Source: Rothia mucilaginosa
Lineage (GTDB): Bacteria > Actinomycetota > Actinomycetes > Actinomycetales > Micrococcaceae
DNA length: 64,000 nt
Reading direction: 5' to 3'
NCBI RefSeq assembly: GCF_001061665.1
Contig: NZ_JVSP01000002.1
Span: 401,177 to 465,176 of the forward strand
Below, one piece after another: positions 56,501-62,591 of the stretch. Each line of letters opens with the position of its first letter. The stretch's first letter is position 1. The notes beneath the pieces were generated by a model. It ran no database searches and was not told the DNA's origin. It saw only the letters and a list, made by a program, of their open reading frames with translations. The position numbers and the translations under genes were made by a program.

Positions 56501-56665
56501 GCTCAGAAGCGTCTGGAAGCAGCCGTGAAGAAGGCTCTGGAGGCTGAGGAGGCGCAGAGCACGGCGTCCGCTAAGGCTTCTGCATCGGCAGCGCCCAGCG
56601 CCTCGGCGGCTCCGAGCGCAGCGGCTAGCGCTAAGCCCAGCGCGAGCCTTTCGACTTCTCACTAG
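53549..56665 (+). CDS. UPF0182 family membrane protein
   Basis: 1038 residues. About seven membrane helices occupy the first 340 residues (VYTDWLWFDQLGYSTVF after the first helix is typical), followed by a large extracellular domain and a Ser/Ala-rich tail (about 930-1038) with repeats of the S-A-S type. Function of UPF0182 is unknown; it follows the PDZ-S16 gene in other actinobacteria as well. The start is a GTG with GAGG 4 nt upstream. Confidence 0.92.
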   Translation: MSESTDKTPRPQKKERAKKRRSPLLMTIVVVAVLIAAFVGLSQVYTDWLWFDQLGYSTVFTTQILLKAAVFVVAALVVALPLWASMTYAVRHADVLPATREQNAKDEAGPNQSVPTSASDATEQMLRDVFGQQRAEDSMRRYHESVDKARKLLLIAVPLLLGLFIASATMSQWSTVALFFNQQSFGKTDPEFGLDYGFFVFVLPFLRVVVSLVTSSVALAAVAGLFMHYFYGGIKVQPGGVTTTHAFRRHAAVLAVVFVLTRAVSFWLDRYSSTQQQAGRWAGAMYTDVNASIPVSAILAVSALLVSFMFIAAAVKNHWRLPLISTAMLAVVSLVAGGLYPWVVQRFQVVPNEQGAQSQFIQRNIDATRYAYGLDKIETTPYDATIDTRAGALSSSSATIANIRLLDPNVVSSAFAQMQQFRPYYRFESQLAVDRYTVGNTTQDTVLAARELNPTQTNGDSWYNRHVVYTHGYGVIAAYGNQVDSAGNPKFLQSGIKATGTLSEDYEPRIYFGMSSPEYSIVGGRGDTLELDRPLSADETKASDAKYTFSGNGGPRVDSMLARLSYAIKFQSSDILLSDAVRDGSQILYERNPLDRVRKVAPYLTVDSKPYPAIVNNRVQWIVDAYTTSDQFPYAQGSSQDSATAAGAQRSKSVNYIRNSVKATVDAYDGSVTLYAWDEEDPVLKAWQSVFPGTVKSYHEMNASLMSHVRYPTDMFNIQRTMLNKYHVTNAHSFYAGDDVWSIPNDPTNDRNQPISPYYLSLQMPGDSRAHFSLTTTFIPQQSDSNSRNVMYGFLAANGDAGTGKDGERSPDYGKLRLLELPRSSVVPGPGQAQNIFNSDAEVSNQLNLLRRGSSEVINGNMLTLPVGGGMLYVQPVYVQSSGDAKYPRLQRVLVSFGDKVGFAPTLEEALNQVFGGSSGAKLDGSAASPSASASGSSGSSGASTGGSSASQSSELKQALTDASKAMTDADAAMKKGDWAAYGEAQKRLEAAVKKALEAEEAQSTASAKASASAAPSASAAPSAAASAKPSASLSTSH

Positions 56666-56800
56666 GATGCCTGAGGCGGCGGGGGAGTAGCGCATACCGG
56701 ATGCTCACGGATCGGATGTCCACGGGTCTAGCGTCCTCGCTCTAGAACCGGGGCCTGCACTGGATACGGCTCCTACTGACTACCTCTAGCGGTCTCTGAC

Positions 56801-56837
56801 GGAACGGGGTGGAAGTGTATCGCTTCCACCCCGTTCC
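56801..56837 (+). terminator. Terminator after the UPF0182 gene
   Basis: A perfect 15-bp stem (GGAACGGGGTGGAAG and complement) with a 7-base loop. Confidence 0.85.
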
Positions 56838-56877
56838 TGTATGTTCTACCCCTGGCACTGCCCCGTAGCCCCTATTC

Positions 56878-56919
56878 CTACCCAACTGCTTTCTACCCAA
56901 CTGCTTTCTACCCAACAGC
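56878..56919. repeat. 15-bp tandem repeat, 2.8 copies
   Basis: Unit CTACCCAACTGCTTT, two perfect copies and a partial third, directly upstream of the tRNA promoter. Confidence 0.8.
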
Positions 56920-56982
56920 CCCTATTTTTGTGTGCTTGGTTACAAATCGCGTTTTTGGCTTGCATGCCCGGTTTGGGGTCTG

Positions 56983-56988
56983 TATAGT
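56983..56988 (+). promoter_or_regulatory. -10 box of the tRNA gene
   Basis: TATAGT, 12 nt before the tRNA 5' end. Confidence 0.5.
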
Positions 56989-57000
56989 TGTATGAGTCGC

Positions 57001-57077
57001 CGCGGGGTGGAGCAGTTCGGTAGCTCGCCGGGCTCATAACCCGGAGGTCGCAGGTTCAAATCCTGTCCCCGCAACCA
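57001..57077 (+). tRNA. Initiator tRNA-fMet (CAT)
   Basis: A 77-nt cloverleaf with encoded CCA. Initiator hallmarks are present: an unpaired C1-A72 at the acceptor end and three consecutive G-C pairs (GGG/CCC) flanking the CTCATAA anticodon loop; the anticodon is at 57035-57037. Its last bases are duplicated at 62592-62622, so its 3' part is the attachment site of an island. Confidence 0.97.
57045..57075 (+). repeat. Island attachment repeat, left (tRNA 3' end)
   Basis: 31 bases covering the T-arm and acceptor 3' side of the tRNA, identical to 62592-62622. This is the classic footprint of a tyrosine-recombinase-type integration. Confidence 0.85.
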
Positions 57078-57079
57078 GA

Positions 57080-57127
57080 AAAACCCGGTATCTCAACGAA
57101 AAGTCGCTGAGATACCGGGTTTTGTTT
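57080..57127 (+). terminator. Terminator after the tRNA
   Basis: A perfect 16-bp stem (AAAACCCGGTATCTCA and complement), 12-base loop, followed by GTTTT. By the integration model this terminator was brought in by the island. Confidence 0.88.
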
Positions 57128-57207
57128 TGCCCTGACGAGACCGAATCCCTATGTTATTCCCTACCTTTCAGCCAAACTCAGGCCCGTCGTCGAGGTGGGG
57201 GGAGGGG

Positions 57208-57257
57208 GGACTATCACCCAACATCGAGGACTATCATCCAACGCCCCTTCGGGGCGT
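57208..57257. repeat. Two 15-bp direct repeats and a palindrome
   Basis: GGACTATCACCCAAC at 57208 and GGACTATCATCCAAC at 57228 (20-base period), then the palindrome ACGCCCCTTCGGGGCGT at 57241-57257. Confidence 0.7.
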
Positions 57258-57314
57258 ATGACTATCTTCGCTCGTGCATGATCTCGTGGGAGGGAGGTTG
57301 CAGAGGAGGATTTT

Positions 57315-57595
57315 CACCGCCTAATCGGCGTTGATACCGGCTGTTTACCGCCTGAAAATGCAAAAGCGGTATAGCATTTTCCCTCGTATCTCAACCGAAT
57401 CCCAACCCTTTACCGCCTTCACCGCCTAAAACCGAAAACTTTTATATATACACACGCATATGTAGGAAGATGAACACTCGCGTGTACACTTTTTAGAAAT
57501 TAGGCGGTAGAGGCGGCAACACACCATGTTTTGACTGATATACCAACGTTTTCGATATACCGCTTAGCCTCAAACAGGCGGTAACTAAGCGGTGA
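57315..57595. repeat. Iteron-like field of ACCGCCT/AGGCGGT heptamers
   Basis: Copies or close variants at about 57315, 57346, 57365, 57411, 57420, 57502, 57558, 57576 and 57587, in both orientations, flanking an AT-rich core. Confidence 0.55.
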
Positions 57596-57613
57596 AAGAG
57601 TAGCGTCCCGCAT

Positions 57614-58995
57614 AGTGGTGTAACCGTGTGGTGATCGGCCCGTTGCTTGTGATGGGTGCGGTCACCGTGTGATCCTTCGAGAAAGCTCTTCTACTTCTGA
57701 CTCGAAACGATTTGGAGGCACAACGATGACCGCTCCTCATATTATCGACCCTGCTGGCCTGCTTGGCGAGGCGTTATCCCAGGCATCCCCAGATTTGATG
57801 CGTTCCTTGCTCCAGCACGTCATTAACGCGTTGCTATCAGCGGACGCTGATGCGGTGTGCGGGGCCCAGTGGGGCCAACAAGACCCGCAGCGTCACACCA
57901 GGCGCAACGGGTATCGCTACCGGCCCCTGGACACCAGGGTCGGCACCATCGACGTGGCGATCCCCAAGCTGCGCTCAGGCACCTACTTCCCAGAATGGTT
58001 ACTGCAACGGCGCAAACGCTGTGAAACCGCGTTGATCACAGTGGTCGCTGACTGCTACCTGGCAGGAGTATCCACGCGCCGTATGGACAAGCTCGTCAAA
58101 ACCCTGGGGATCACAGGACTGTCCAAGTCCCAGGTCTCACGGATGGCAACAGACCTCGACGAACACGTGGACCAGTTCCGCAACCGGCCCCTCCACGATG
58201 CCGGGCCTTTCACCTTCGTCGCCGCTGACGCACTGACCATGAAAGTACGCGAAGGAGGACGCGTCGTCTCGTGCGCGGTTCTGGTTGCCACCGGAGTCAA
58301 CAATGACGGACACCGCGAAGTGCTGGGGGTGCGCGTGTCCACCAGCGAGACCGCTCCAGCCTGGAAGGAGTTCTTCGCCGACCTGGTCGCCCGAGGCCTG
58401 ACCGGCGTGCGCCTGGTCACCAGTGATGCCCATCTGGGCCTGGTTGAGGCCATCGCCGCCAACCTACCCGGAGCCACCTGGCAACGATGCCGTACCCACT
58501 ACGCCGCTAATCTCATGTCCGTCACCCCCAAAGCACTATGGCCCGCTGTCAAAGCGATGCTGCACTCGGTGTATGACCAGCCCGACGCGGCATCGGTCAA
58601 CGCTCAATACGACCGGCTCTTGGACTACGTCCACGACAAGCTCCCCGCCGTGTGTGATCACCTCGATCAAGCCAGGGCAGACGTCCTCGCGTTCGCGTCC
58701 TTCCCCACCGGGGTGTGGACCCAGATCTGGTCCAACAACCCCAACGAACGCCTCAACCGCGAAATCCGCCGCCGCACCGACACCGTGGGAATCTTCCCCA
58801 ACCGACAAGCAATCATCCGCCTAGTCGGAGCCGTCCTCGCCGAACAAAACGACGAATGGGCCGAAGGCCGACGCTACCTCAGCCTCGACATCCTCACCAA
58901 ATCACGACTCACACCACAACCCACCGGGCAGGAGGACACCCCACTCCAACTCAGCGCATAACCCAACCCGAAGGACACAAAACGATTACACCACT
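57614..58995 (+). mobile_element. IS256-family insertion sequence
   Basis: About 1.38 kb bounded by imperfect inverted repeats beginning AGTGGTGTAA (57614 inward and, inverted, 58995 inward; about 17 of the first 20-22 positions match). It encodes one intact transposase. The 8 bases outside each end differ (TCCCGCAT and CCACAGGA), so no target duplication is seen. Confidence 0.8.
57726..58961 (+). CDS. IS256-family (mutator-type) transposase
   Basis: A 411-residue DDE transposase. Catalytic residues are visible as Asp168 (VAADALTMKV), Asp234 (VTSDAHLGL) and Glu341 (NPNERLNREIRRRT), with the typical WQRCRTHYAANLM between them. No frameshift or stop is seen, so it looks functional. The ATG is preceded by GGAGG about 10 nt upstream; an upstream in-frame extension of 19 residues is not typical. 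Confidence 0.93.
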   Translation: MTAPHIIDPAGLLGEALSQASPDLMRSLLQHVINALLSADADAVCGAQWGQQDPQRHTRRNGYRYRPLDTRVGTIDVAIPKLRSGTYFPEWLLQRRKRCETALITVVADCYLAGVSTRRMDKLVKTLGITGLSKSQVSRMATDLDEHVDQFRNRPLHDAGPFTFVAADALTMKVREGGRVVSCAVLVATGVNNDGHREVLGVRVSTSETAPAWKEFFADLVARGLTGVRLVTSDAHLGLVEAIAANLPGATWQRCRTHYAANLMSVTPKALWPAVKAMLHSVYDQPDAASVNAQYDRLLDYVHDKLPAVCDHLDQARADVLAFASFPTGVWTQIWSNNPNERLNREIRRRTDTVGIFPNRQAIIRLVGAVLAEQNDEWAEGRRYLSLDILTKSRLTPQPTGQEDTPLQLSA

Positions 58996-59004
58996 CCACA
59001 GGAC

Positions 59005-59033
59005 TTGACCTGAGCAAGAGCACGTTCTACAAT
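59005..59033 (+). promoter_or_regulatory. Promoter of the protoglobin gene
   Basis: TTGACC, 17-base spacer, TACAAT; it starts 10 bases beyond the IS right end. The best canonical promoter in the island. Confidence 0.7.
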
Positions 59034-59058
59034 GACGCATAAGTTCAAGGAGGTTCGC

Positions 59059-59652
59059 ATGACCGCTTACGACCACTCGTCGGGGTACACCTACGGCACC
59101 GATGCCGTCCCCACGTCTCCGCTCACACTCGAGGATCTACGCCAGATTGAGGCCGCCGCGCACGTCCAGCCCGGTGACGCAGAGCTGCTCGCGCGAGCAG
59201 AACCCATCCTGGCGCCGCATGCCATGGAAATGGTCGACACGTGGCGCGGGATTTTGGCTCAAAAGACCTACCTGGCAGCACATTCCGCGCATCCGGATGG
59301 ACAGCCGAACCCCGAGTACGCGCAGGCGTCAAAGCCCCGATTCGCCCAGTGGATCATCGACATGTGCACGCGCGAGCGGGATCAGGCGTGGTTGGACTAC
59401 CAGTACCTGATCGGAGCTCGACACATGACCGCGGCGAAGAACGCGGCGGATGGGGCGGACTCGACGCCATTCGTGCCTCTGCGCTACGTGCTCGCCTTCA
59501 TCGCGCCGACTGTGGAGGTCGGGCACCGTCTCCTGGCGGAGGGCTTCGAGGGCGCAGAACTGGACGCTGTCCGTGACGCGTGGACTCGCGCTGTGACTGT
59601 CGCCGTGACAGTGTGGGCGTATGCCTACCGCGATCACCCCGAGCAATTCTGA
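59059..59652 (+). CDS. Protoglobin-family heme protein
   Basis: 197 residues matching single-domain protoglobins: GYTYGTDAVPTSPLTLEDL at residues 9-27, RFAQWIIDMC, DQAWLDYQYLIGARHM with the probable proximal heme ligand His122, and PLRYVLAFI. Protoglobins bind O2, CO or NO and some act in gas or nitrosative stress. No sensor output domain is attached. AAGGAGG lies 5 nt before the ATG, which is preferred to an upstream ATG. It follows an IS and overlaps an ogt-like remnant, indicating acquired DNA. Confidence 0.87.
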   Translation: MTAYDHSSGYTYGTDAVPTSPLTLEDLRQIEAAAHVQPGDAELLARAEPILAPHAMEMVDTWRGILAQKTYLAAHSAHPDGQPNPEYAQASKPRFAQWIIDMCTRERDQAWLDYQYLIGARHMTAAKNAADGADSTPFVPLRYVLAFIAPTVEVGHRLLAEGFEGAELDAVRDAWTRAVTVAVTVWAYAYRDHPEQF

Positions 59653-59731
59653 TCCGGCGCTCGCCACCTACGACTCCCCCATCGGCCGCCTCACGCTTGA
59701 TAGCGGTGTATTCGTCTTTCGCACTCTCTGA
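59621..59731 (+). pseudogene. Truncated ogt-like (methylated-DNA-cysteine methyltransferase) N-terminus
   Basis: A 36-codon frame overlapping the protoglobin end by 32 bases. Its centre, TYDSPIGRLTLDSG, matches the start of Ogt/MGMT proteins (SPIG-LTL), but the frame ends soon after and no catalytic PCHR segment follows. A terminator follows at once. The match is short, so this is a moderate-confidence remnant. Confidence 0.45.
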
Positions 59732-59733
59732 CT

Positions 59734-59770
59734 GCTCTCCCTGGAAGCCTCAGTGGCTTCCAGGGAGAGC
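59734..59770 (+). terminator. Terminator after the protoglobin/ogt remnant
   Basis: A perfect 16-bp stem (GCTCTCCCTGGAAGCC and complement), 5-base loop, tail TTTCTTTCTG. Confidence 0.92.
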
Positions 59771-59779
59771 TTTCTTTCT

Positions 59780-60060
59780 GGGTTATAGGACACTACGTGT
59801 TGCTGGTTGGGTGACTTTTCGGCTTTCTGGTGCGGGAAAGTCACTCTTTCAGTTGGTCGTGTTTGCCTCGTTCCTGTGAATACTGCATCGTGCTCTGTGT
59901 GTGGCTGCCCCATGATCCGTCACGGTAAGAAGTCAACAGGAGGTCCTTTGAAGATCGCGGTGGTAGAAGTCCGCTCATCATCAAGGACCTCGACCTCTAC
60001 CCACAACCCCCGACCAATACCTGGTCACCCACACTCAACTCGGAAGAGCCGGAAATAGCC
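59780..60060 (+). pseudogene. Possible transposase N-terminal remnant
   Basis: An open frame through here contains CSVCGCPMIRHGKKSTG, which looks like the Cys4 zinc-ribbon start of IS1249/ISL3-type transposases (CxxC...HGK). The second CxxC and all catalytic parts are missing. Identification rests on this short segment only. Confidence 0.3.
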
Positions 60061-60227
60061 TTCGTGATAGCGGAATAAAACGAAGGTGTGGAACTTGCAA
60101 GGACCGATCTCAAACTGGGATTCGATAGAACAGTTTAGCAAACGCTGACTTCGCTTTGCCGTCACTTGGAAACCTATCCGTTGGAAGTGCAGCTATCCTC
60201 ACATACGCTTTTCCAAGTGAAGTATAG

Positions 60228-60851
60228 CTATGCACGTTTCACCGACGTTAGTAAAAACCCCGAACTTATCGCAGCCAACAGAAACCCGGTAGAAAATATA
60301 TAGGAGCCAAAGGTGGCGCCTTTTAAAATCCAAGTCGTGGGAACGACAGCAAACAAGATCGGTGAGTTCGCAAAATCACCTGTGCTAATCGGAAGACCTG
60401 CCACCACAAAAAAGATGATAACAATCCATGAAACTAATGAAGTAGTCCAAAGCCGAAGCGCAAAACAGGCCAGAGTTAGCACAACCGAAGAGAAAACAAG
60501 TACTAAAGCAGTATGACTCGACAGTCGCTCATTAACAAGCTCGCCAATGATAGAGACATAAAGCAGACTCAAACAAAGGTTAACTACTTGTGCGAGAAGC
60601 AGCGATTTAGCAATGAACCGGAGCAGAACTTTATCGTGAATACTAAACGAGACGTACGAGGCAGGGACCTTAGCATGCGACAAAGCTAGACCTGCCGTGG
60701 CAATTGGGAGCATGATGAGTAACGCGGATTGCGCTACGGCAATGGTATTTCCATAACGGAGAAACAGCAGCGGAAGAACTAGTGCACCGAGATAAGCGAT
60801 CGTGACCCAACGAATGATTGCAATTCGCTCGATAGAACACAAAGACTTCAT
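60228..60851 (-). CDS. ABC-type immunity permease, second subunit
   Basis: 207 residues, about six membrane helices, few charged residues outside the ends. It starts in an ATGA overlap with the preceding permease gene and completes an ATPase-permease-permease set of the type used by LanFEG lantibiotic immunity transporters. No sequence signature beyond hydrophobicity is visible; assignment rests on the operon. Codon and base use is AT-richer than the chromosome around it. Confidence 0.65.
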   Translation of the reverse strand: MKSLCSIERIAIIRWVTIAYLGALVLPLLFLRYGNTIAVAQSALLIMLPIATAGLALSHAKVPASYVSFSIHDKVLLRFIAKSLLLAQVVNLCLSLLYVSIIGELVNERLSSHTALVLVFSSVVLTLACFALRLWTTSLVSWIVIIFFVVAGLPISTGDFANSPILFAVVPTTWILKGATFGSYIFSTGFLLAAISSGFLLTSVKRA

Positions 60852-61573
60852 TTTCTTACTGCTCCTTTACTTCGAAACCTAGCCACAAGAACATAGGTAA
60901 TAATTAGGATTGGTACCGGGATAAGCGCAGAGAAACCGAAATTTGATTGCTCCTGGATATCTACGAACGAGATTGCGGTACCATTGAGATTCAGCCCTAC
61001 GGAGTGGAGGGCGTTTGATATGTATGGGGTAGCATTGTCAGCTAGGTTACCGGGTAGCACTATCCAGAAGTACAGAAGAACACCTGAAATTACCGCGGCA
61101 GTCGGAGGTTTTGAGAGACTTTCTAATGTCGAGTAGATCAGAGCAATTAGTATACTTTGGAAGGTAAGAAAGCAAAGCAGGGTTGCTAGCCCAGAGTGCA
61201 TTTTCGAACCAGACAAAACCATTGTTAGATCGAATAGCAGCACACTAAGTAGGTTTACAAGAACTATTGAAAGTGTTCGACAGATGGTGCGTAGGACGCT
61301 AGGCAACCAGGCAATGTATACCTGCTGAGGCAAACCCCCGTAGTGGACCTTGGAAACCCTAGCATCAAGTATAAAGAGTAATGCGAGGGAAATTAGTGGC
61401 TGCGTTCCAGTAAAGAAGAAGCTGTATCCCCCTGTTATTGGAGTTCCGCTTGCCTCACTTGAAATCCATGCACCGAGGAATAGTGACGCCATTGAGCCCA
61501 AGATAGCCGCGAGAAAATACCAGATGTTCCAATAGTAAGTAAGCAAAGCACGGATAGCTGAAGTAATTCGCAT
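60848..61573 (-). CDS. ABC-type immunity permease, first subunit
   Basis: 241 residues with about six membrane helices. It starts 4 nt after the ATPase stop with AGGA near the ATG and overlaps the second permease by 4 nt. Such small six-helix permeases (ABC-2 type) commonly expel lantibiotics or other membrane-active compounds. AT-rich coding relative to neighbours supports transfer. Confidence 0.68.
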   Translation of the reverse strand: MRITSAIRALLTYYWNIWYFLAAILGSMASLFLGAWISSEASGTPITGGYSFFFTGTQPLISLALLFILDARVSKVHYGGLPQQVYIAWLPSVLRTICRTLSIVLVNLLSVLLFDLTMVLSGSKMHSGLATLLCFLTFQSILIALIYSTLESLSKPPTAAVISGVLLYFWIVLPGNLADNATPYISNALHSVGLNLNGTAISFVDIQEQSNFGFSALIPVPILIITYVLVARFRSKGAVRK

Positions 61574-61577
61574 GGTC

Positions 61578-62234
61578 CTACCCCCGGTGATATAGGTCCG
61601 CGAGATTCACGCCGTTGAGGTCGGGGATATGCAAAGCTTTGCCGTTACGAACTACGACACACTCATCCGGGACGCCTTGAATCTCATGGAGGAGGTGCGT
61701 TGATATTACAACGCAGTTCCCTTCGTCCCGATAACGACGAAGCGTCGCAGACAAGGAGATCATGCCATCTGGATCCAAACCATTCTGTGGCTCATCAAGG
61801 AACAAAAATCTTGGTCTAGATAATAAAGCAAGACAAAGCTCCAGCCGTTCCTTCATGCCGGTCGAGTAGTCCTTGGCTTTCCGCCCGTGGGCAGCGCGGA
61901 CGATGCCCACACTATCCAAAGCCGACTCAGGATCAACATCCAGACCCCAGAATGCCGCGACGACCTGTACATTTTGTTTACCGCTCAGATACGGAAAGTA
62001 GCTTGGATGGTCGATTGCAGCTGACATTTCGCTAATGTCTGTCTGATCGTATCTAATGTGGCCACTTATTGGTTTTATCCGACCAAGGAGCGTTTTCATT
62101 AAGGTGGTTTTACCTGCCCCATTTGGTCCAAGGAGGCAGATTATCCTGCCAGTATTTAGCTGCAAGTTAATGCCGCTCACTACTGGGGAATTCTTGTACC
62201 CAACCGACAAATCAGTTACCGATATAGCTGGCAT
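61578..62234 (-). CDS. ABC transporter ATP-binding protein, lantibiotic-immunity type
   Basis: 218 residues. Walker A GPNGAGKTT (residues 36-44), signature YSTGMKERLELCLALL, Walker B FLFLDEPQNGLDPDG and the switch His in ISTHLLHE. The GMKERL signature and NGLDPDG are typical of the BcrA/LanF subfamily exporting peptide antibiotics. It lies directly downstream of a terminator hairpin that follows the lantibiotic-like precursor ORF, so read-through could give low transporter expression. AAAGGTAGG lies 2-4 nt before the ATG. Confidence 0.85.
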   Translation of the reverse strand: MPAISVTDLSVGYKNSPVVSGINLQLNTGRIICLLGPNGAGKTTLMKTLLGRIKPISGHIRYDQTDISEMSAAIDHPSYFPYLSGKQNVQVVAAFWGLDVDPESALDSVGIVRAAHGRKAKDYSTGMKERLELCLALLSRPRFLFLDEPQNGLDPDGMISLSATLRRYRDEGNCVVISTHLLHEIQGVPDECVVVRNGKALHIPDLNGVNLADLYHRG

Positions 62235-62244
62235 GGCCTACCTT

Positions 62245-62484
62245 TCAAAGAAAACGGCCCTGGAGGTAAGGCCTAGGATGCCTTCCCTCCAGGGCCGACT
62301 GCTGCGACAAAGCTACTAACCACTTGCAGCCAACAGAGATGCCGCAGCCGTTAGCACACTGGGCAGTGAAGCATGCAATGCCACCCGTCGGGCACCCAGG
62401 GGCGCACAGGAACTTCGAGGTGATGTGAGGACAAACAGCTTCCTCAACCTCTTCAACACGGGTGTCAAGGTCAACGGTGACCAC
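62245..62484 (-). CDS. Cys-rich ORF resembling a class I lantibiotic precursor
   Basis: 79 codons from a GTG with GGAG 5 nt upstream. Residues 2-18 (VTVDLDTRVEEVEEAVC) resemble actinobacterial class I leaders (DLD...VEE). From ITSKFLCAPGCPTG the sequence parallels nisin (ITSISLCTPGCKTG), with more Cys later (ACFTAQCANGCGISVGCKW). Ala replaces the Thr of nisin ring B. After GCKW no stop occurs; the frame runs through the terminator hairpin. No lanB or lanC is nearby, so maturation and even expression are uncertain. Confidence 0.55.
   Translation of the reverse strand: MVTVDLDTRVEEVEEAVCPHITSKFLCAPGCPTGGIACFTAQCANGCGISVGCKWLVALSQQSALEGRHPRPYLQGRFL
62255..62297 (-). terminator. Terminator/attenuator between precursor and ABC genes
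   Basis: An 18-bp stem with one mismatch and a 7-base loop, followed on the minus strand by TTTTCTTT. It lies inside the 3' part of the precursor open frame. Confidence 0.8.
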
Positions 62485-62506
62485 GACTTCTCCAAGCTCT
62501 CAGAAT

Positions 62507-62536
62507 CTGAACATATTCAGGTAACAGAAAGTTACC
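62507..62536. promoter_or_regulatory. Paired inverted repeats upstream of the precursor ORF
   Basis: CTGAA-4-TTCAG (62507-62520) abuts GGTAAC-5-GTTACC (62520-62536), just downstream of a minus-strand TATCAT box (about 62546). A plausible operator for induction control. Confidence 0.45.
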
Positions 62537-62591
62537 CGCACTGCTATGATACAACGATGCAAGATTAGTAGGGGCAACTTTCAGAATGTTC

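Larger units (their letters stand above)
56666..57000. other. Intergenic region between UPF0182 and the tRNA
   Basis: About 335 bases. It holds the UPF0182 terminator, a 15-bp tandem repeat and the tRNA promoter. No gene seen. Confidence 0.5.
57078..57725. other. Left end of the island: repeats and AT-rich DNA, no gene
   Basis: About 650 bases. Beyond the tRNA terminator it has two 15-bp repeats with a palindrome (57208-57257), about nine copies of an ACCGCCT-type heptamer in both orientations (57315-57595) around an AT-rich core (57430-57500), and the left IS end. It resembles a replication origin or regulator-binding field. Confidence 0.5.
59732..60227. other. Region of insertion-sequence debris
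   Basis: About 500 bases holding the protoglobin terminator and, from about 59780 to 60060, sequence resembling the start of another transposase (see below). The remainder to 60227 shows no gene. Confidence 0.4.

Noticed and set aside
57208-57595. CRISPR array
   Set aside because: The repeats are short, in both orientations and irregularly spaced, with no 25-40 base repeats and no cas genes.
57078-62591. Integrase, relaxase, rep gene, or lanthipeptide-modifying LanB/LanC/LanM enzymes on the island
   Set aside because: All frames over about 60 codons were read on both strands; none shows the signatures of these families.
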